From Betaproteobacteria bacterium (GTDB lineage Bacteria; Pseudomonadota; Gammaproteobacteria; Burkholderiales; Rhodocyclaceae): a stretch of DNA of 64,000 bases. The notes beneath the pieces were generated by a model. That model saw nothing but the letters and a program-made list of their open reading frames with translations. It was not told where the DNA came from and did not search any database. Of this stretch, positions 1 through 8,951 are shown piece after piece. Location: assembly GCA_016703785.1 (NCBI GenBank), contig JADJBM010000032.1, positions 453,552 to 517,551 of the forward strand, in the 5' to 3' direction. Position 1 is the first letter of the stretch; the number at the start of each line of letters is the position of its first letter. The translations under genes and the position numbers were made by a program.

Positions 1-2
1 AG

Positions 3-1286
3 AGACTGCTGCTGGCTTGCCTGCTGGGTGCCGCCGCCTCGTTGTCCCATGCAGGCGCGAAGATTGAGCACTGGACGGCGCCCTCGGGTGCGCGAGTCTA
101 TTTCGTCGAGAGTCGCGTTGTTCCCATCGTAGACGTGCAACTCGATTTCGCCGCCGGCTCGGCCTACGCAGCGGCCGACAAAGCGGGTCTGGCCGGGCTC
201 ACGCGGGGCCTGCTTGACACGGGCGCGGGCAATCTCGACGAGGAGAGCATCGCCGATCGTCTCGCCGACATCGGCGCGCGGCTGGGCGGCGGCGCTGATC
301 TCGACCGTTCCGGTATTGCCCTGCGCAGCCTGTCCTCGAAGCGCGAACTCGAGGCGGGGCTGGAATTGTTGCGGCTGGTGCTGCAGCAGCCAACCTTTCC
401 CGATGCAGTGTTGCGGCGCGAGAAGTCGCGCGTGATCGCCGGCATCAAGGAGTCCGACACGCGGCCGGCGAGTATCGCCGCCAAACGGTTTTCCGCCGCG
501 CTGTATCCCGAACACCCCTACGGCCGCAGTGCCACGGTCGAGAGCGTGGAGAAAATCACCCGTGACGATCTGCTGTCGTTTTATCGCGCCCACTACGGCG
601 CCCGCCGCGCCGTCGTCTCCATCATCGGAGATCTCTCGCGCGCTGAGGCCGAGGCGATCGCCCAGCGCCTGACGGAAGGACTGCCGAAAGCGCCGGCAGA
701 AGTCAGCTTGCCGGATACGGCGCTGCCGGCGCGCAACACCGTGCGCATCGACCATCCGGCCACGCAGGCGCACATCCATATCGGCTTGCCTGCCGTGCGC
801 CGCGGCGATCCGGACACTATTCCCCTGCTGGTCGGCAACTATATCCTCGGCGGCGGCGGCTTCGTCTCGCGGCTGATGAAGGAAGTGCGCGAGAAGCGTG
901 GCTATGCCTACAGTGTCTACAGCTACTTCCAGCCGCTGCAGCAGCCCGGCCCCTTTCAGATCGGATTGCAGACCAAGCGAGAACAGGCCAAGGCCGCGCT
1001 CCAGGTGGTCGAAGACGTGCTGGCCGAGTTCCTTGCCCGCGGCCCGACCGAGGAGGAACTCAAGGCGGCGCGGCGCAACCTTGCCGACGGCTTTCCGTTG
1101 CGCATCGACAGCAACCGCAAGCTTCTCGAGTACCTCTCGGTGATCGGCTACTACGGCCTGCCGTTGAGCTACCTTGACGATTTTCCGCGCAAGGTGGAGG
1201 CCGTGGCCGTTGCCGACATCCGTGCGGCATTCGCGCGGCACGTGAAACCAGAGCACTTCGTGACGGTAATCGTCGCAGGGGACTGA
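3..1286 (+). CDS. M16 family peptidase-like protein, catalytically inactive partner type (5' end cut by window)
   Basis: The reading frame is open from base 3, so the true start lies outside the window. The first readable residues form a leucine/alanine-rich signal-peptide core ending in an SHA-like cleavage site, which indicates export to the periplasm. The body is a two-lobed insulinase-type protein with the typical GxGGF..RLMKEVREKRGYAYSV segment. The HxxEH zinc motif is absent: the corresponding stretch reads GLAGLTRGLLDTG. In this family such copies are usually the non-catalytic half of a tandem pair with an active M16 protease upstream, which would lie outside the window. The stop codon is 5 bp before rsmD, so transcription is probably shared. 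Confidence 0.85.
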   Translation, partial: RLLLACLLGAAASLSHAGAKIEHWTAPSGARVYFVESRVVPIVDVQLDFAAGSAYAAADKAGLAGLTRGLLDTGAGNLDEESIADRLADIGARLGGGADLDRSGIALRSLSSKRELEAGLELLRLVLQQPTFPDAVLRREKSRVIAGIKESDTRPASIAAKRFSAALYPEHPYGRSATVESVEKITRDDLLSFYRAHYGARRAVVSIIGDLSRAEAEAIAQRLTEGLPKAPAEVSLPDTALPARNTVRIDHPATQAHIHIGLPAVRRGDPDTIPLLVGNYILGGGGFVSRLMKEVREKRGYAYSVYSYFQPLQQPGPFQIGLQTKREQAKAALQVVEDVLAEFLARGPTEEELKAARRNLADGFPLRIDSNRKLLEYLSVIGYYGLPLSYLDDFPRKVEAVAVADIRAAFARHVKPEHFVTVIVAGD

Positions 1287-1291
1287 TTTTC

Positions 1292-1843
1292 GTGTCCCGT
1301 GTGCGAATCGTCGGCGGCGAGTGGAAGCGCCGCTTTGTCACCTTTAGCGATGCGCCGGGCGTGCGACCCACGCCGGATGCCGTGCGCGAGACGCTCTTCA
1401 ATTGGCTTGGGCAGGATCTCACCGGACTCGCCTGCCTGGATCTTTTTGCCGGCAGCGGCGTACTCGGCTTTGAGGCGGCCTCGCGCGGTGCCTCGCTCGT
1501 CACGCTGGTCGAGCGCGATGTGCGTGCTTTCGCCTCCCTGGAAAGCAATGCCATCGTTCTGGAAGGGAAGGCGCCCAAAGGCCGGCTGGAGTTGATCCGT
1601 GCGGATGCGCTAAAATTCGTCTCCCGGGCATCCAGGCGCTACGATCTGCTGTTTCTCGACCCCCCCTATCGTCAGGGCTGGATCGAGCGCATCGAGCCAT
1701 GCTTGCCCGGCGTGCTGGCATCCGACGCGCGCATTTATGCGGAAGCCGAACATCCCATCGAGCGCATCGGTGTCTGGGAAACCGTTCGCGGCGGGCAGTC
1801 GGGCCAGGTTTTTTACCATCTGCTGGAGGCGAACTCGGCATGA
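1292..1843 (+). CDS. rsmD: 16S rRNA (guanine(966)-N2)-methyltransferase RsmD
   Basis: Rossmann-fold SAM methyltransferase of 183 residues, the normal RsmD length. It has the family start RVRIVGGEWKRR, the motif RPTPDAVRETLFNWL, the SAM-binding DLFAGSG loop and the catalytic DPPY motif. It methylates G966 of 16S rRNA during 30S assembly. A GTG start at 1292 is used. The stop overlaps the coaD start as ATGA, giving translational coupling in the widespread rsmD-coaD pair. Confidence 0.95.
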   Translation: MSRVRIVGGEWKRRFVTFSDAPGVRPTPDAVRETLFNWLGQDLTGLACLDLFAGSGVLGFEAASRGASLVTLVERDVRAFASLESNAIVLEGKAPKGRLELIRADALKFVSRASRRYDLLFLDPPYRQGWIERIEPCLPGVLASDARIYAEAEHPIERIGVWETVRGGQSGQVFYHLLEANSA

Positions 1844-2328
1844 ACGACGGCGTTGCGATCTACCCCGGCACCTTCGACCCGCTGACACTCGGCCACGAGG
1901 ATCTGGTGCGGCGCGCTTCGCGCCTGTTCGACGAAGTCCTGGTAGCGGTGGCCGACAGCCGCTCCAAGCAGCCGTTCTTCACGCTCGAGGAGCGTGTCGC
2001 CATGGCGCGGGAAGTGCTGTCGGCCTATCCGAATGTACGGATCGAGGGCTTTGACGGCTTGTTGATGGATTTCCTGCGCCGCCATGACGCACGCATCATC
2101 CTGCGGGGCTTGCGGGCGGTATCGGATTTCGAGTATGAATTCCAGATGGCGGGCATGAACCGAAGCCTCAACCCGGATGTCGAGACGGTGTTCCTGACGC
2201 CGGCCGAGAACTACCAGTTCATTTCTGCCACGATGGTGCGGGAGATCGCCGTTCTGGGCGGCGACGTGAGCAAGTTCGTGCAGCCGACGGTGCTTGATCG
2301 GCTGCGGAAGAGAATTTCAGGCAAATGA
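1840..2328 (+). CDS. coaD: Phosphopantetheine adenylyltransferase
   Basis: Nucleotidyltransferase of 162 residues that forms dephospho-CoA from 4'-phosphopantetheine and ATP. The substrate loop YPGTFDPLTLGHEDL (with the TxGH-type motif) starts at about residue 8. The RGLRAVSDFEYE segment and the C-terminal ISATMVREI motif are intact. The ATG at 1840 overlaps the rsmD stop. An alternative frame runs further upstream, but the family N-terminus begins at this ATG. The last step of the pathway, coaE, is at 32119 and type III coaX at 27699, so three CoA genes lie in this window. Confidence 0.96.
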   Translation: MNDGVAIYPGTFDPLTLGHEDLVRRASRLFDEVLVAVADSRSKQPFFTLEERVAMAREVLSAYPNVRIEGFDGLLMDFLRRHDARIILRGLRAVSDFEYEFQMAGMNRSLNPDVETVFLTPAENYQFISATMVREIAVLGGDVSKFVQPTVLDRLRKRISGK

Positions 2329-2338
2329 GGACGGCAAG

Positions 2339-2593
2339 ATGGCTTTGATGATTACCGACGAATGCATCAATTGCGACGTGTGCGAACCAGAGTGTCCGAA
2401 CGGCGCAATCACCCAAGGCGAGGAAGTGTACGAAATCGATCCTGGCAAATGCACCGAATGCGTCGGCCACTTCGATGTGCCCCAGTGCATCGAAGTGTGC
2501 CCGGTTGACTGCATCATCCCCAATCCCGACCAAGTCGAAGACAAGGATCAGCTGCAGAAGAAGTTTCTCAAGCTGACTGCCGTCAAGTCCTAG
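2339..2593 (+). CDS. YfhL-type 2[4Fe-4S] ferredoxin
   Basis: Small 84-residue electron carrier. The first cluster motif is CINCDVCEPECP and the second is CTECVGHFDVPQCIEVCP with an enlarged gap between its second and third cysteines, which marks the YfhL/Alvin-type ferredoxins. The ATG at 2339 follows a GAGGACGG ribosome site and lies 10 bp after coaD. The coaD-ferredoxin order is common in beta- and gammaproteobacteria. The redox partner cannot be told from the sequence. Confidence 0.93.
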   Translation: MALMITDECINCDVCEPECPNGAITQGEEVYEIDPGKCTECVGHFDVPQCIEVCPVDCIIPNPDQVEDKDQLQKKFLKLTAVKS

Positions 2594-2652
2594 TTCCGCC
2601 GATGCTGTGCAGGACCGCCTGAGCCGGTCGGCGAGACGGGAATGGCAGGCTC

Positions 2653-4611
2653 TCAGGCCGCCGCCGCGATGGCGCCTGCTTCCTTCGCCTCGGCGTGAAG
2701 CGTGGCGTGCAGTGATTCGGCGATGCCGCTCAACTCAGCCAGTTGCACCTCCAGCGTCGCCTGCATCTGCGCCAGTTCCCGCAGCCGGTCTTCCAGCGTG
2801 TCCGTGGCCTGGTGGATGCGCTTGACGCTTTCGAGCCGACGCTTCAGCTGCAGTTGGTATTCGCGTACCTGCGTTTCCAGCGGCGCCATGACGGCGCGCA
2901 GCCAGTGGTCGATGTCCCGGTTGATGAGCTCGAAGGCGCGTCGCACCTGCATGGCCACTGTCTCGAAGAAGCGCTGGGTGAGGCCGCGCTTGGCATGTGT
3001 CATCATGTTCAGCAGCGTATTGAAGTGGGCATTGAAACCCTTTTCCAGCCGGTCGATTTCCTTCTCGTAGCGCAGCAGTGAAAACGGCGCGGGCGCGGCC
3101 AGCTTCATGCCATGTTCTGTGGAGAAACGCCCGTACATCGCCTCCATCATCTTCGTGATCTCGGCAATTTCTCCGGTCGATTTATCCAGGTTCGCGCGAA
3201 CGTGACGGAAGTAGTTCTTCATCGCCGTGCGCAGGTTTTTCGTGAAAGCCGCTTCCAGCATGGCTTCGCGCGTCCGGCGGGTCTCGTCGCGCAGGGCGTC
3301 CATGCCCAAGTGCGAGTAGAGGTTATTGGTGAGCTGGGAGAAAACGCTCCTCACGGCATAGTAGCGCTGTAGACCCTTCTCGAAATCCTCCTTTTCCGCC
3401 TTGACCTTGCGCATCATGTATTCGATGACGCTCTGGTTCTTCCCTCGAAGGTCGGAGAGTTCGGTGAACTGCTCTGCAATGCCCCGGTGGCGTGTTTCCA
3501 GTAGGGATCGGGTGCGGATGATGAGGTCCGCCGCCTCGCTCTCGGTGTTGTCGCAGACGATATCCTGTTTGGCCGGTATCAATTCGGCGGTCAGCGCCTG
3601 CTCAAGGGCCAGCAGCCGGCTTCTCGACAGCAGTTCTGTGTCTCGGTTGATCTTGGCGAGCAGGCCCTTTTGCGCCGAGACGGGAAAGATGTGGGCGGGA
3701 TCCAGTTCGAGTATTTCTGCCGTGCTGTTTGCCTGCCGGGAAATTTCCTGTTCGATTTCCTCATCGCTGCGAATGCCGTCCCACAAACCGTCGATCTTGT
3801 TGAGGACGGCGATGCGGCCCTTCTGACGGGTACGCGCCCCGTTGACGTAATCGCGCCAGACAGCGAGATCGGATTGGGTTACGCCAGTATCGGCGGCCAG
3901 TATGAAGAGGATGGCATGAGCGTTCGGAAGCTGCGAAAGCGTCAATTCAGGCTCGGCGCCGATGGCATTCAGGCCGGGCGTGTCGAGGATGACCAGTCCC
4001 TGTTCGAGCAGGGGGTGCGGGAAGTTGATGACTGCGTGGCGCCAGCAGGGGATTTCCACTAGGCCCTCGGCGTTCGGCCTGAGGCCCTCCTTGCCCTCCG
4101 CGTCGATGGCAAAGCCGAGCTTGCTCGCGAGTTCCTGCGTCACCTGTTTTTGTGCGCCGACGCGGGAAAGGGCGGCATGCATGGCTTCCGCAGAGACCGT
4201 GTCCAGTTCGACATTGCGCCATTCCTCGGGAAAGCGCTTGAATTCGGCGACACTGGCATTGGTCGAGCGGGTTTCGATGGGCAGCAATTCGATCGCCGGC
4301 GGCTTCCCGGCATCGAAGAGCAGTTCGGTCGGACACATGGTGGTGCGACCGGCACTGGAAGGCAGGATGCGATTGCCGTAGTCGCCGAAAAAAATGGCGT
4401 TGATCAGCTCGGATTTGCCGCGCGAGAACTCGGCAACGAAGGCGATGATGAGCTTGTCCTCGCGCAATCGTTCGAGCAATTGCTGCAGGCGTAATTCGCT
4501 TTGCGCGTCGCCAAGCTCGTTCTCGTTCAGCCAGTTGTGCAGATTCAGCAGGTTGTCGGAAACCGCTGAACGCCAGCTGCTATAAGCGGAAAAATGCTGG
4601 ACTAGCCCCAT
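2653..4611 (-). CDS. Dynamin-family large GTPase
   Basis: A 652-residue protein with an N-terminal GTPase domain: P-loop AEFSRGKSE (first glycine of the usual GxxxxGKS replaced by alanine), switch threonines in AGRTTMCPTE, G3 DTPGLNAIG and G4 LNKID. The remaining 400 residues are largely helical and coiled-coil (heptad-rich from about 380 to 640), as in bacterial dynamin-like proteins that bind and remodel membranes. No clear transmembrane paddle is visible. It is monocistronic on the minus strand between the ferredoxin and mutM. The physiological role is unknown. Confidence 0.85.
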   Translation of the reverse strand: MGLVQHFSAYSSWRSAVSDNLLNLHNWLNENELGDAQSELRLQQLLERLREDKLIIAFVAEFSRGKSELINAIFFGDYGNRILPSSAGRTTMCPTELLFDAGKPPAIELLPIETRSTNASVAEFKRFPEEWRNVELDTVSAEAMHAALSRVGAQKQVTQELASKLGFAIDAEGKEGLRPNAEGLVEIPCWRHAVINFPHPLLEQGLVILDTPGLNAIGAEPELTLSQLPNAHAILFILAADTGVTQSDLAVWRDYVNGARTRQKGRIAVLNKIDGLWDGIRSDEEIEQEISRQANSTAEILELDPAHIFPVSAQKGLLAKINRDTELLSRSRLLALEQALTAELIPAKQDIVCDNTESEAADLIIRTRSLLETRHRGIAEQFTELSDLRGKNQSVIEYMMRKVKAEKEDFEKGLQRYYAVRSVFSQLTNNLYSHLGMDALRDETRRTREAMLEAAFTKNLRTAMKNYFRHVRANLDKSTGEIAEITKMMEAMYGRFSTEHGMKLAAPAPFSLLRYEKEIDRLEKGFNAHFNTLLNMMTHAKRGLTQRFFETVAMQVRRAFELINRDIDHWLRAVMAPLETQVREYQLQLKRRLESVKRIHQATDTLEDRLRELAQMQATLEVQLAELSGIAESLHATLHAEAKEAGAIAAAA

Positions 4612-4699
4612 GGCGACTCCAAAAAGTGCTTCTAAAACGCCAATTTAGCACACAAAATCGAGAAAGCAATGCAACTGGGAAGCTGCAATCACCCGTTCG

Positions 4700-5512
4700 T
4701 CAGCGCTGGCAGCGGGGGCAGTAGAACGTGGAGCGCTGTCCCAGCCGCAGGGCGCGAACCTTCACGCCGCAGTGAAGGCAGGGCTCGGCTTCACGCCCAT
4801 AGACCAAGTGCTGTTGCTGGAACCCGCCCGCCCCACCGTCGCTGTGGATGAAGTCGCGCAGGGTGCTCCCGCCGGCGGCCAGTGCCGCCTCCAGCGTCGC
4901 CTTGACCGCTGTAACGATCCGTTCGCAGCGGACGCGCGAGAGTCGCCCGGCCGGGGTACGCGGGTCGACGCCTGCACGAAACAGGCTCTCGGAAGCGTAG
5001 ATGTTGCCGACGCCGACGATGGCGTGGCTGTCCATGAGGAACAGCTTGATCGCCGTGGCGCGACCGCGCGTGGCATCGTAGAGACAGTTCCCCGAAAAGG
5101 CACTGGACAGTGGCTCGATGCCCAGCGGGGCGATGAGGGGGTGGGTACCGGCATCGCCTTTCACCCACAGCACGGCGCCGAAACGCCGCGGGTCGCGCAG
5201 GCGCAGGGCGCGTGGGCCGAAGAGCAGGTCGAGGTGGTCATGCTTGCCCGCAGGTTCGACGGCAGGCACGAGGCGAAGGCTGCCCGACATGCCCAGATGC
5301 ACGAGCAACGTGCCTCGGTCAAGGCGGAACAGCAGGTATTTGCCGCGCCGGTCGATGTCGGTCAGGGTCTGCCCGACGAGCAGGCGACCGAGCGTACGCG
5401 GCAATGGATAACGCAACCGGGTGTGGCGCGCGACGACGGCATCGATCCGCTGGCCGGCCAGGGCGGGCAGCAGGCCGCGTCGGGTGATTTCAACCTCGGG
5501 CAGTTCGGGCAT
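4700..5512 (-). CDS. mutM: Formamidopyrimidine-DNA glycosylase (Fpg/MutM)
   Basis: Base-excision repair glycosylase/AP lyase acting on 8-oxoguanine and formamidopyrimidines; 270 residues, typical length. The mature N-terminal catalytic proline is in MPELPEVEI, the beta-hairpin lysine is in RRGKYLLFRL, the H2TH region contains VGVGNIYASE, and the C-terminal zinc finger is CLHCG..(16)..CPRC. The start at 5512 is fixed by the invariant PELPE N-terminus, although the frame is open further upstream. It is transcribed divergently from the TPR lipoprotein gene. Confidence 0.96.
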   Translation of the reverse strand: MPELPEVEITRRGLLPALAGQRIDAVVARHTRLRYPLPRTLGRLLVGQTLTDIDRRGKYLLFRLDRGTLLVHLGMSGSLRLVPAVEPAGKHDHLDLLFGPRALRLRDPRRFGAVLWVKGDAGTHPLIAPLGIEPLSSAFSGNCLYDATRGRATAIKLFLMDSHAIVGVGNIYASESLFRAGVDPRTPAGRLSRVRCERIVTAVKATLEAALAAGGSTLRDFIHSDGGAGGFQQQHLVYGREAEPCLHCGVKVRALRLGQRSTFYCPRCQR

Positions 5513-5609
5513 GAGGGGCTGGATGCGGTTTGCTTGCCGGGGGTGGCAAAACCCCCTAACATGAGTCGAACAAACTCCGATTCTACGCCGCGCCCTTTCT
5601 GATCCCGAC

Positions 5610-7355
5610 ATGATCGTCCCCACCCGTACCCCCCTCGTTGCCGTCGTCATTGCGGCTGTGGTGCTTTCGGCCTGTGCGCAGGCACCTGCCCAGCGCGATG
5701 CCGAAGCCGTGCCCGCGCAAGTCGCCCGCGAGTCGAAGCCCAAGGAGCGTGTCGAACCGCTTCCCAAGCTGGAGCTGACCGGGCAGATCCTCTACCAGGC
5801 GTTGCTGGCCGAAATCGCAGGCCAGCGAGGCGACTTTGGCTTGTCCGCCTCGGCCTATCTGGATCTTGCCCGTGCAACGCGCGACCCGCGCGTCGCCCGG
5901 CGTGCCGCCGAGATCGCACTGCATGGCCGCAATCTGGAAATGGCCCTGCAGGCGGGCCGTTTGTGGGTGGAAATCGATCCCGACTCTTCGCAGGCGCGTC
6001 AGATGTTGGCGGGCCTGCTGGTGAGCGCGAACCGCCTCGATGAATTGCAGCCCCATGTCGCAAAATTGCTATCGCAGGAGGGCGAGCATCTGGGGGATGG
6101 GCTGATGAGGCTGAACCGGCTCTTTGCCCGGTATCCGGACAAGAAAGCGGTCCTGGTCATTGTCGATCAGCTCACGGTGCCCTATGTTGGATTGGCCGAG
6201 GCGCATTTTGCGCGTGCGCAGGCCGCGCTCAATGCCGCCGAGTGGCCGCGCGGCGTTGCAGAAGCCGACAGGACGCTTGCCTTGCGGCCCGACTGGGACC
6301 TTGCCGTAATGCTCAAGGCACAGCTTCAGCGCGCGGATTCGCCCGAGGCGGCGATCGAGACACTGCGGGCCTATCTTGCGGGGCACCCCAAGGCGCGCGA
6401 GGTCCGCCTTCAGTATGCGCGCAGTCTTGTCGGGGCACGAAAGTTCCCGCAGGCACGCACCGAGTTCCAGCGCCTCTTGGGGGATTTCCCCGGCAACGCC
6501 GATGTGATTTATGCCGTAGCTATCCTGTCCATGCAGCTTTCCGATTGGGCTGCGGCAGAGGAAAACTTCAAAAAACTGCTCGGCCAGGATTTTGCCGAAA
6601 ACGATACCGTGCGTCTTTACCTTGGCCAGATTGCCGAGGAAGGCAAACGCTACGACGAAGCACTGCGCTGGTATGGCGAGGTCGCGCCGGGCGAGCAGCG
6701 CATGGCTGCGCAACTGCGAATCGCCCAGCTGCTGGCCAAGCAGGGCAAACTGGACGAAGGCCGCCGGCATCTGCAAGCAGCACGCCAGGCAAGCAATGCG
6801 GACCCAGTTCCGTTTCTGTTGGCTGAAAGTCAGCTCCTGCGGGACGCCGGCAAGACTCGGGAGGCGTTCGAACTGCTCGATGCCAGTCTTGCCTCCCAGC
6901 CAGAGCAGCCAGAACTGCTCTATGAATCCGCGCTACTGGCGGAAAAGCTCGGCCGGCACGATGTGCTGGAGGCCAGTCTGCGCAAGCTGATCAGGATCAA
7001 GCCCGACCATGCCCATGCCTACAATGCGCTCGGCTATTCCCTCGCCGAGCGGAACGTGCGGCTGGCGGAGGCGGAACAGCTCATCATCAAGGCGTTACAG
7101 TTGTCGCCCGACGATCCCTTCATCATCGACAGCATGGGTTGGGTGCTGTACCGCAAGGGCGACAGCGCGGGTGCCCTGACCCATCTCCAGCGCGCCTTCT
7201 CGATCCGGCCCGATCCGGAAATCGCGGCCCACCTCGGCGAAGTGCTGTGGGCGCTCGGCCGCCGCGAAGAGGCAAGGAAGACCTGGCAGGAAGCAGTGAA
7301 GGCCAATCCGGGCAACGAAGTCCTGGCCGAGGTTATCAAGCGATTTTCCCCCTGA
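5610..7355 (+). CDS. Tetratricopeptide-repeat lipoprotein upstream of lolB
   Basis: 581 residues. The N-terminus is a lipoprotein signal with lipobox LSAC (cysteine about residue 22), so it is probably anchored in a membrane facing the periplasm. The rest is a solenoid of TPR-like helical pairs, clearest near the C-terminus where NALGYSLAERN and GWVLYRKGDSAGALTHLQRAF match the consensus. Its stop overlaps the lolB start (TGATG). The TPR-lolB-ispE order is conserved in betaproteobacteria and points to an outer-membrane biogenesis or scaffold role, which is inferred. Confidence 0.88.
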   Translation: MIVPTRTPLVAVVIAAVVLSACAQAPAQRDAEAVPAQVARESKPKERVEPLPKLELTGQILYQALLAEIAGQRGDFGLSASAYLDLARATRDPRVARRAAEIALHGRNLEMALQAGRLWVEIDPDSSQARQMLAGLLVSANRLDELQPHVAKLLSQEGEHLGDGLMRLNRLFARYPDKKAVLVIVDQLTVPYVGLAEAHFARAQAALNAAEWPRGVAEADRTLALRPDWDLAVMLKAQLQRADSPEAAIETLRAYLAGHPKAREVRLQYARSLVGARKFPQARTEFQRLLGDFPGNADVIYAVAILSMQLSDWAAAEENFKKLLGQDFAENDTVRLYLGQIAEEGKRYDEALRWYGEVAPGEQRMAAQLRIAQLLAKQGKLDEGRRHLQAARQASNADPVPFLLAESQLLRDAGKTREAFELLDASLASQPEQPELLYESALLAEKLGRHDVLEASLRKLIRIKPDHAHAYNALGYSLAERNVRLAEAEQLIIKALQLSPDDPFIIDSMGWVLYRKGDSAGALTHLQRAFSIRPDPEIAAHLGEVLWALGRREEARKTWQEAVKANPGNEVLAEVIKRFSP

Positions 7356-7921
7356 TGCGGCGTGCTTTGCTGGCGGCGGGTTTGCTCGCATTGACGGCCG
7401 GATGCGCCACGGTGGACTTGTCTGCGCCGGTATCGCGCCCGGCGCGCGAGACAATCGAAGCCTTTCGCATCGAGGGCCGTATTGCCGTGCGCCATGGCAG
7501 CGAAAGCTTTTCCGCCGGCATCGACTGGCGCCACGATGCGCAATCCGATGAAATCGTCGTGAGCGGGCCGCTCGGCCAGGGGCTCGCACGCCTGACTGCG
7601 GGCGGCGGCACAGCGCTGTTGGAGACGGCCGACCAGAAGCGGTTCATGGCGGCGGACCTGGAGGGATTGTCCGAACAGGTGTTCGGCACTCGCTTGCCGG
7701 TGTCGGAGCTGGCGCGCTGGGTGCTCGGGCGCACATCCTCTGGCGGCGCCGCGCGGCAGGATGAGGCAGGGCGACTTGCGGGGCTCGCCGAACAGGGCTG
7801 GGTGATTGAATATCTGCGCTACGAGAGCGGCGCGCGGGACGCCCTGCCCGAGTTGCTGCTGGCCCGGCGCGAGGGCGTCGAGGTGCGCCTGAAAATCGAT
7901 ACATGGAGCCTGGCCCGATGA
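7355..7921 (+). CDS. lolB: Outer-membrane lipoprotein receptor LolB
   Basis: 188-residue lipoprotein with the signal peptide MRRALLAAGLLALTAGC; the cysteine is the lipidation site. The domain after it has the LolB pattern FRIEGRIAVRHG...SAGIDWRHD and GPLGQGLARL. LolB receives lipoproteins from the LolA chaperone and inserts them in the outer membrane. The start shares one base with the preceding TPR gene stop, and the stop overlaps ispE as ATGA. Confidence 0.93.
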   Translation: MRRALLAAGLLALTAGCATVDLSAPVSRPARETIEAFRIEGRIAVRHGSESFSAGIDWRHDAQSDEIVVSGPLGQGLARLTAGGGTALLETADQKRFMAADLEGLSEQVFGTRLPVSELARWVLGRTSSGGAARQDEAGRLAGLAEQGWVIEYLRYESGARDALPELLLARREGVEVRLKIDTWSLAR

Positions 7922-8796
7922 CGGATTGGGATCGTGCCTACCCGGCACCGGCCAAGCTGAATCTATTTCTGCATGTCGTCGGTTGCCGGCCGGATGGGTA
8001 CCATTTGCTGCAATCGCTGTTTCGCCTGATCGATCGCGGCGACACGCTGCGATTTGCGCCGCGCAAGGATGGGCGCGTTCTGCGTGCCGGTCCGCTTGCC
8101 GGCGTGTCGGAGGAGAACGATCTGTGTGTTCGCGCGGCACGATTGCTGCAGGAGGCGTCGGGCTGCAAACTGGGCCTCGAGATTGCCCTTGAGAAGCGTC
8201 TGCCGATGGGCGGGGGGTTGGGCGGAGGCAGTTCGGATGCGGCCACCGTGCTGCTGGCGCTCAATCGCCTCTGGGGCCTGCACTGGCAGCGTAAGCGCCT
8301 CCAGGAACTGGGCCTGCGCTTGGGGGCGGATGTGCCATTTTTCATCTTTGGCCGCAGTGCCTTCGCGCAGGGGGTGGGTGAGGCCTTGCAGCCGGTCGAT
8401 TTGCCGCCCGCGTGGTACCTCGTCCTTGAGCCGCCGGCGAGCGTTCCGACAGCCGAAATCTTTGCTGCCGCAAATTTGACACGGAATACGAAACCCATCA
8501 AAATGGCGGACTTTTCAGCGGGTTGGGGTGCAGATCAGGCCGTTGGCGGTGGTGATTTGTTCGGCCAAAACGATCTTGAACCTGTCGTGTACGAGCGCTA
8601 CCCGGAGGTGGCGCGGGCGCTGGCCTGGATCAGGCAGTACGCCGCGGCGCGCATGACCGGTTCCGGAGCCTGCGTATTTGCCCCCTTTGCCGCCGAGCAG
8701 GACGCGCGCGACGTGTTGGCGCGGATGCCGCAAGGCATGACCGGCTGGGTAGCGCGAGGCTTGGACGAACACCCCCTGCGGGCACTCGCTGACTGA
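7918..8796 (+). CDS. ispE: 4-diphosphocytidyl-2-C-methyl-D-erythritol kinase
   Basis: GHMP kinase of the MEP isoprenoid pathway, 292 residues. The substrate motif PAPAKLNLFLHVVG is at the N-terminus, the ATP-binding glycine-rich loop is PMGGGLGGGSSDAA at about residue 98, and the third motif ARMTGSGACVF is near the C-terminus. The ATG at 7918 overlaps the lolB stop. A start 15 bp upstream is possible but would overlap lolB more deeply. It is followed by tRNA-Gln and prs, the classic ispE-tRNA-prs arrangement. Confidence 0.96.
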   Translation: MTDWDRAYPAPAKLNLFLHVVGCRPDGYHLLQSLFRLIDRGDTLRFAPRKDGRVLRAGPLAGVSEENDLCVRAARLLQEASGCKLGLEIALEKRLPMGGGLGGGSSDAATVLLALNRLWGLHWQRKRLQELGLRLGADVPFFIFGRSAFAQGVGEALQPVDLPPAWYLVLEPPASVPTAEIFAAANLTRNTKPIKMADFSAGWGADQAVGGGDLFGQNDLEPVVYERYPEVARALAWIRQYAAARMTGSGACVFAPFAAEQDARDVLARMPQGMTGWVARGLDEHPLRALAD

Positions 8797-8802
8797 AACA
8801 CT

Positions 8803-8879
8803 TGGGGAGTCGCCAAGCTGGTTAAGGCACCGGATTTTGATTCCGGCATGCGAAGGTTCGAATCCTTCCTCCCCAGCCA
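8803..8879 (+). tRNA. tRNA-Gln (anticodon TTG)
   Basis: Acceptor stem TGGGGAG (8803-8809) pairs with CTCCCCA (8869-8875). The anticodon arm is CCGGA-TTTTGAT-TCCGG, with anticodon TTG. The T-loop contains GTTCGAATC. The discriminator G is at 8876 and CCA is encoded at 8877-8879. It lies between ispE and prs, where tRNA-Gln is found in many betaproteobacteria. Confidence 0.97.
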
Positions 8880-8951
8880 AAAACTTGAATGCGGGCAGGT
8901 GATCCACCTGCCCGCATCGTTTGAGAAGACGGATTCGTCCACGAGGCGCAC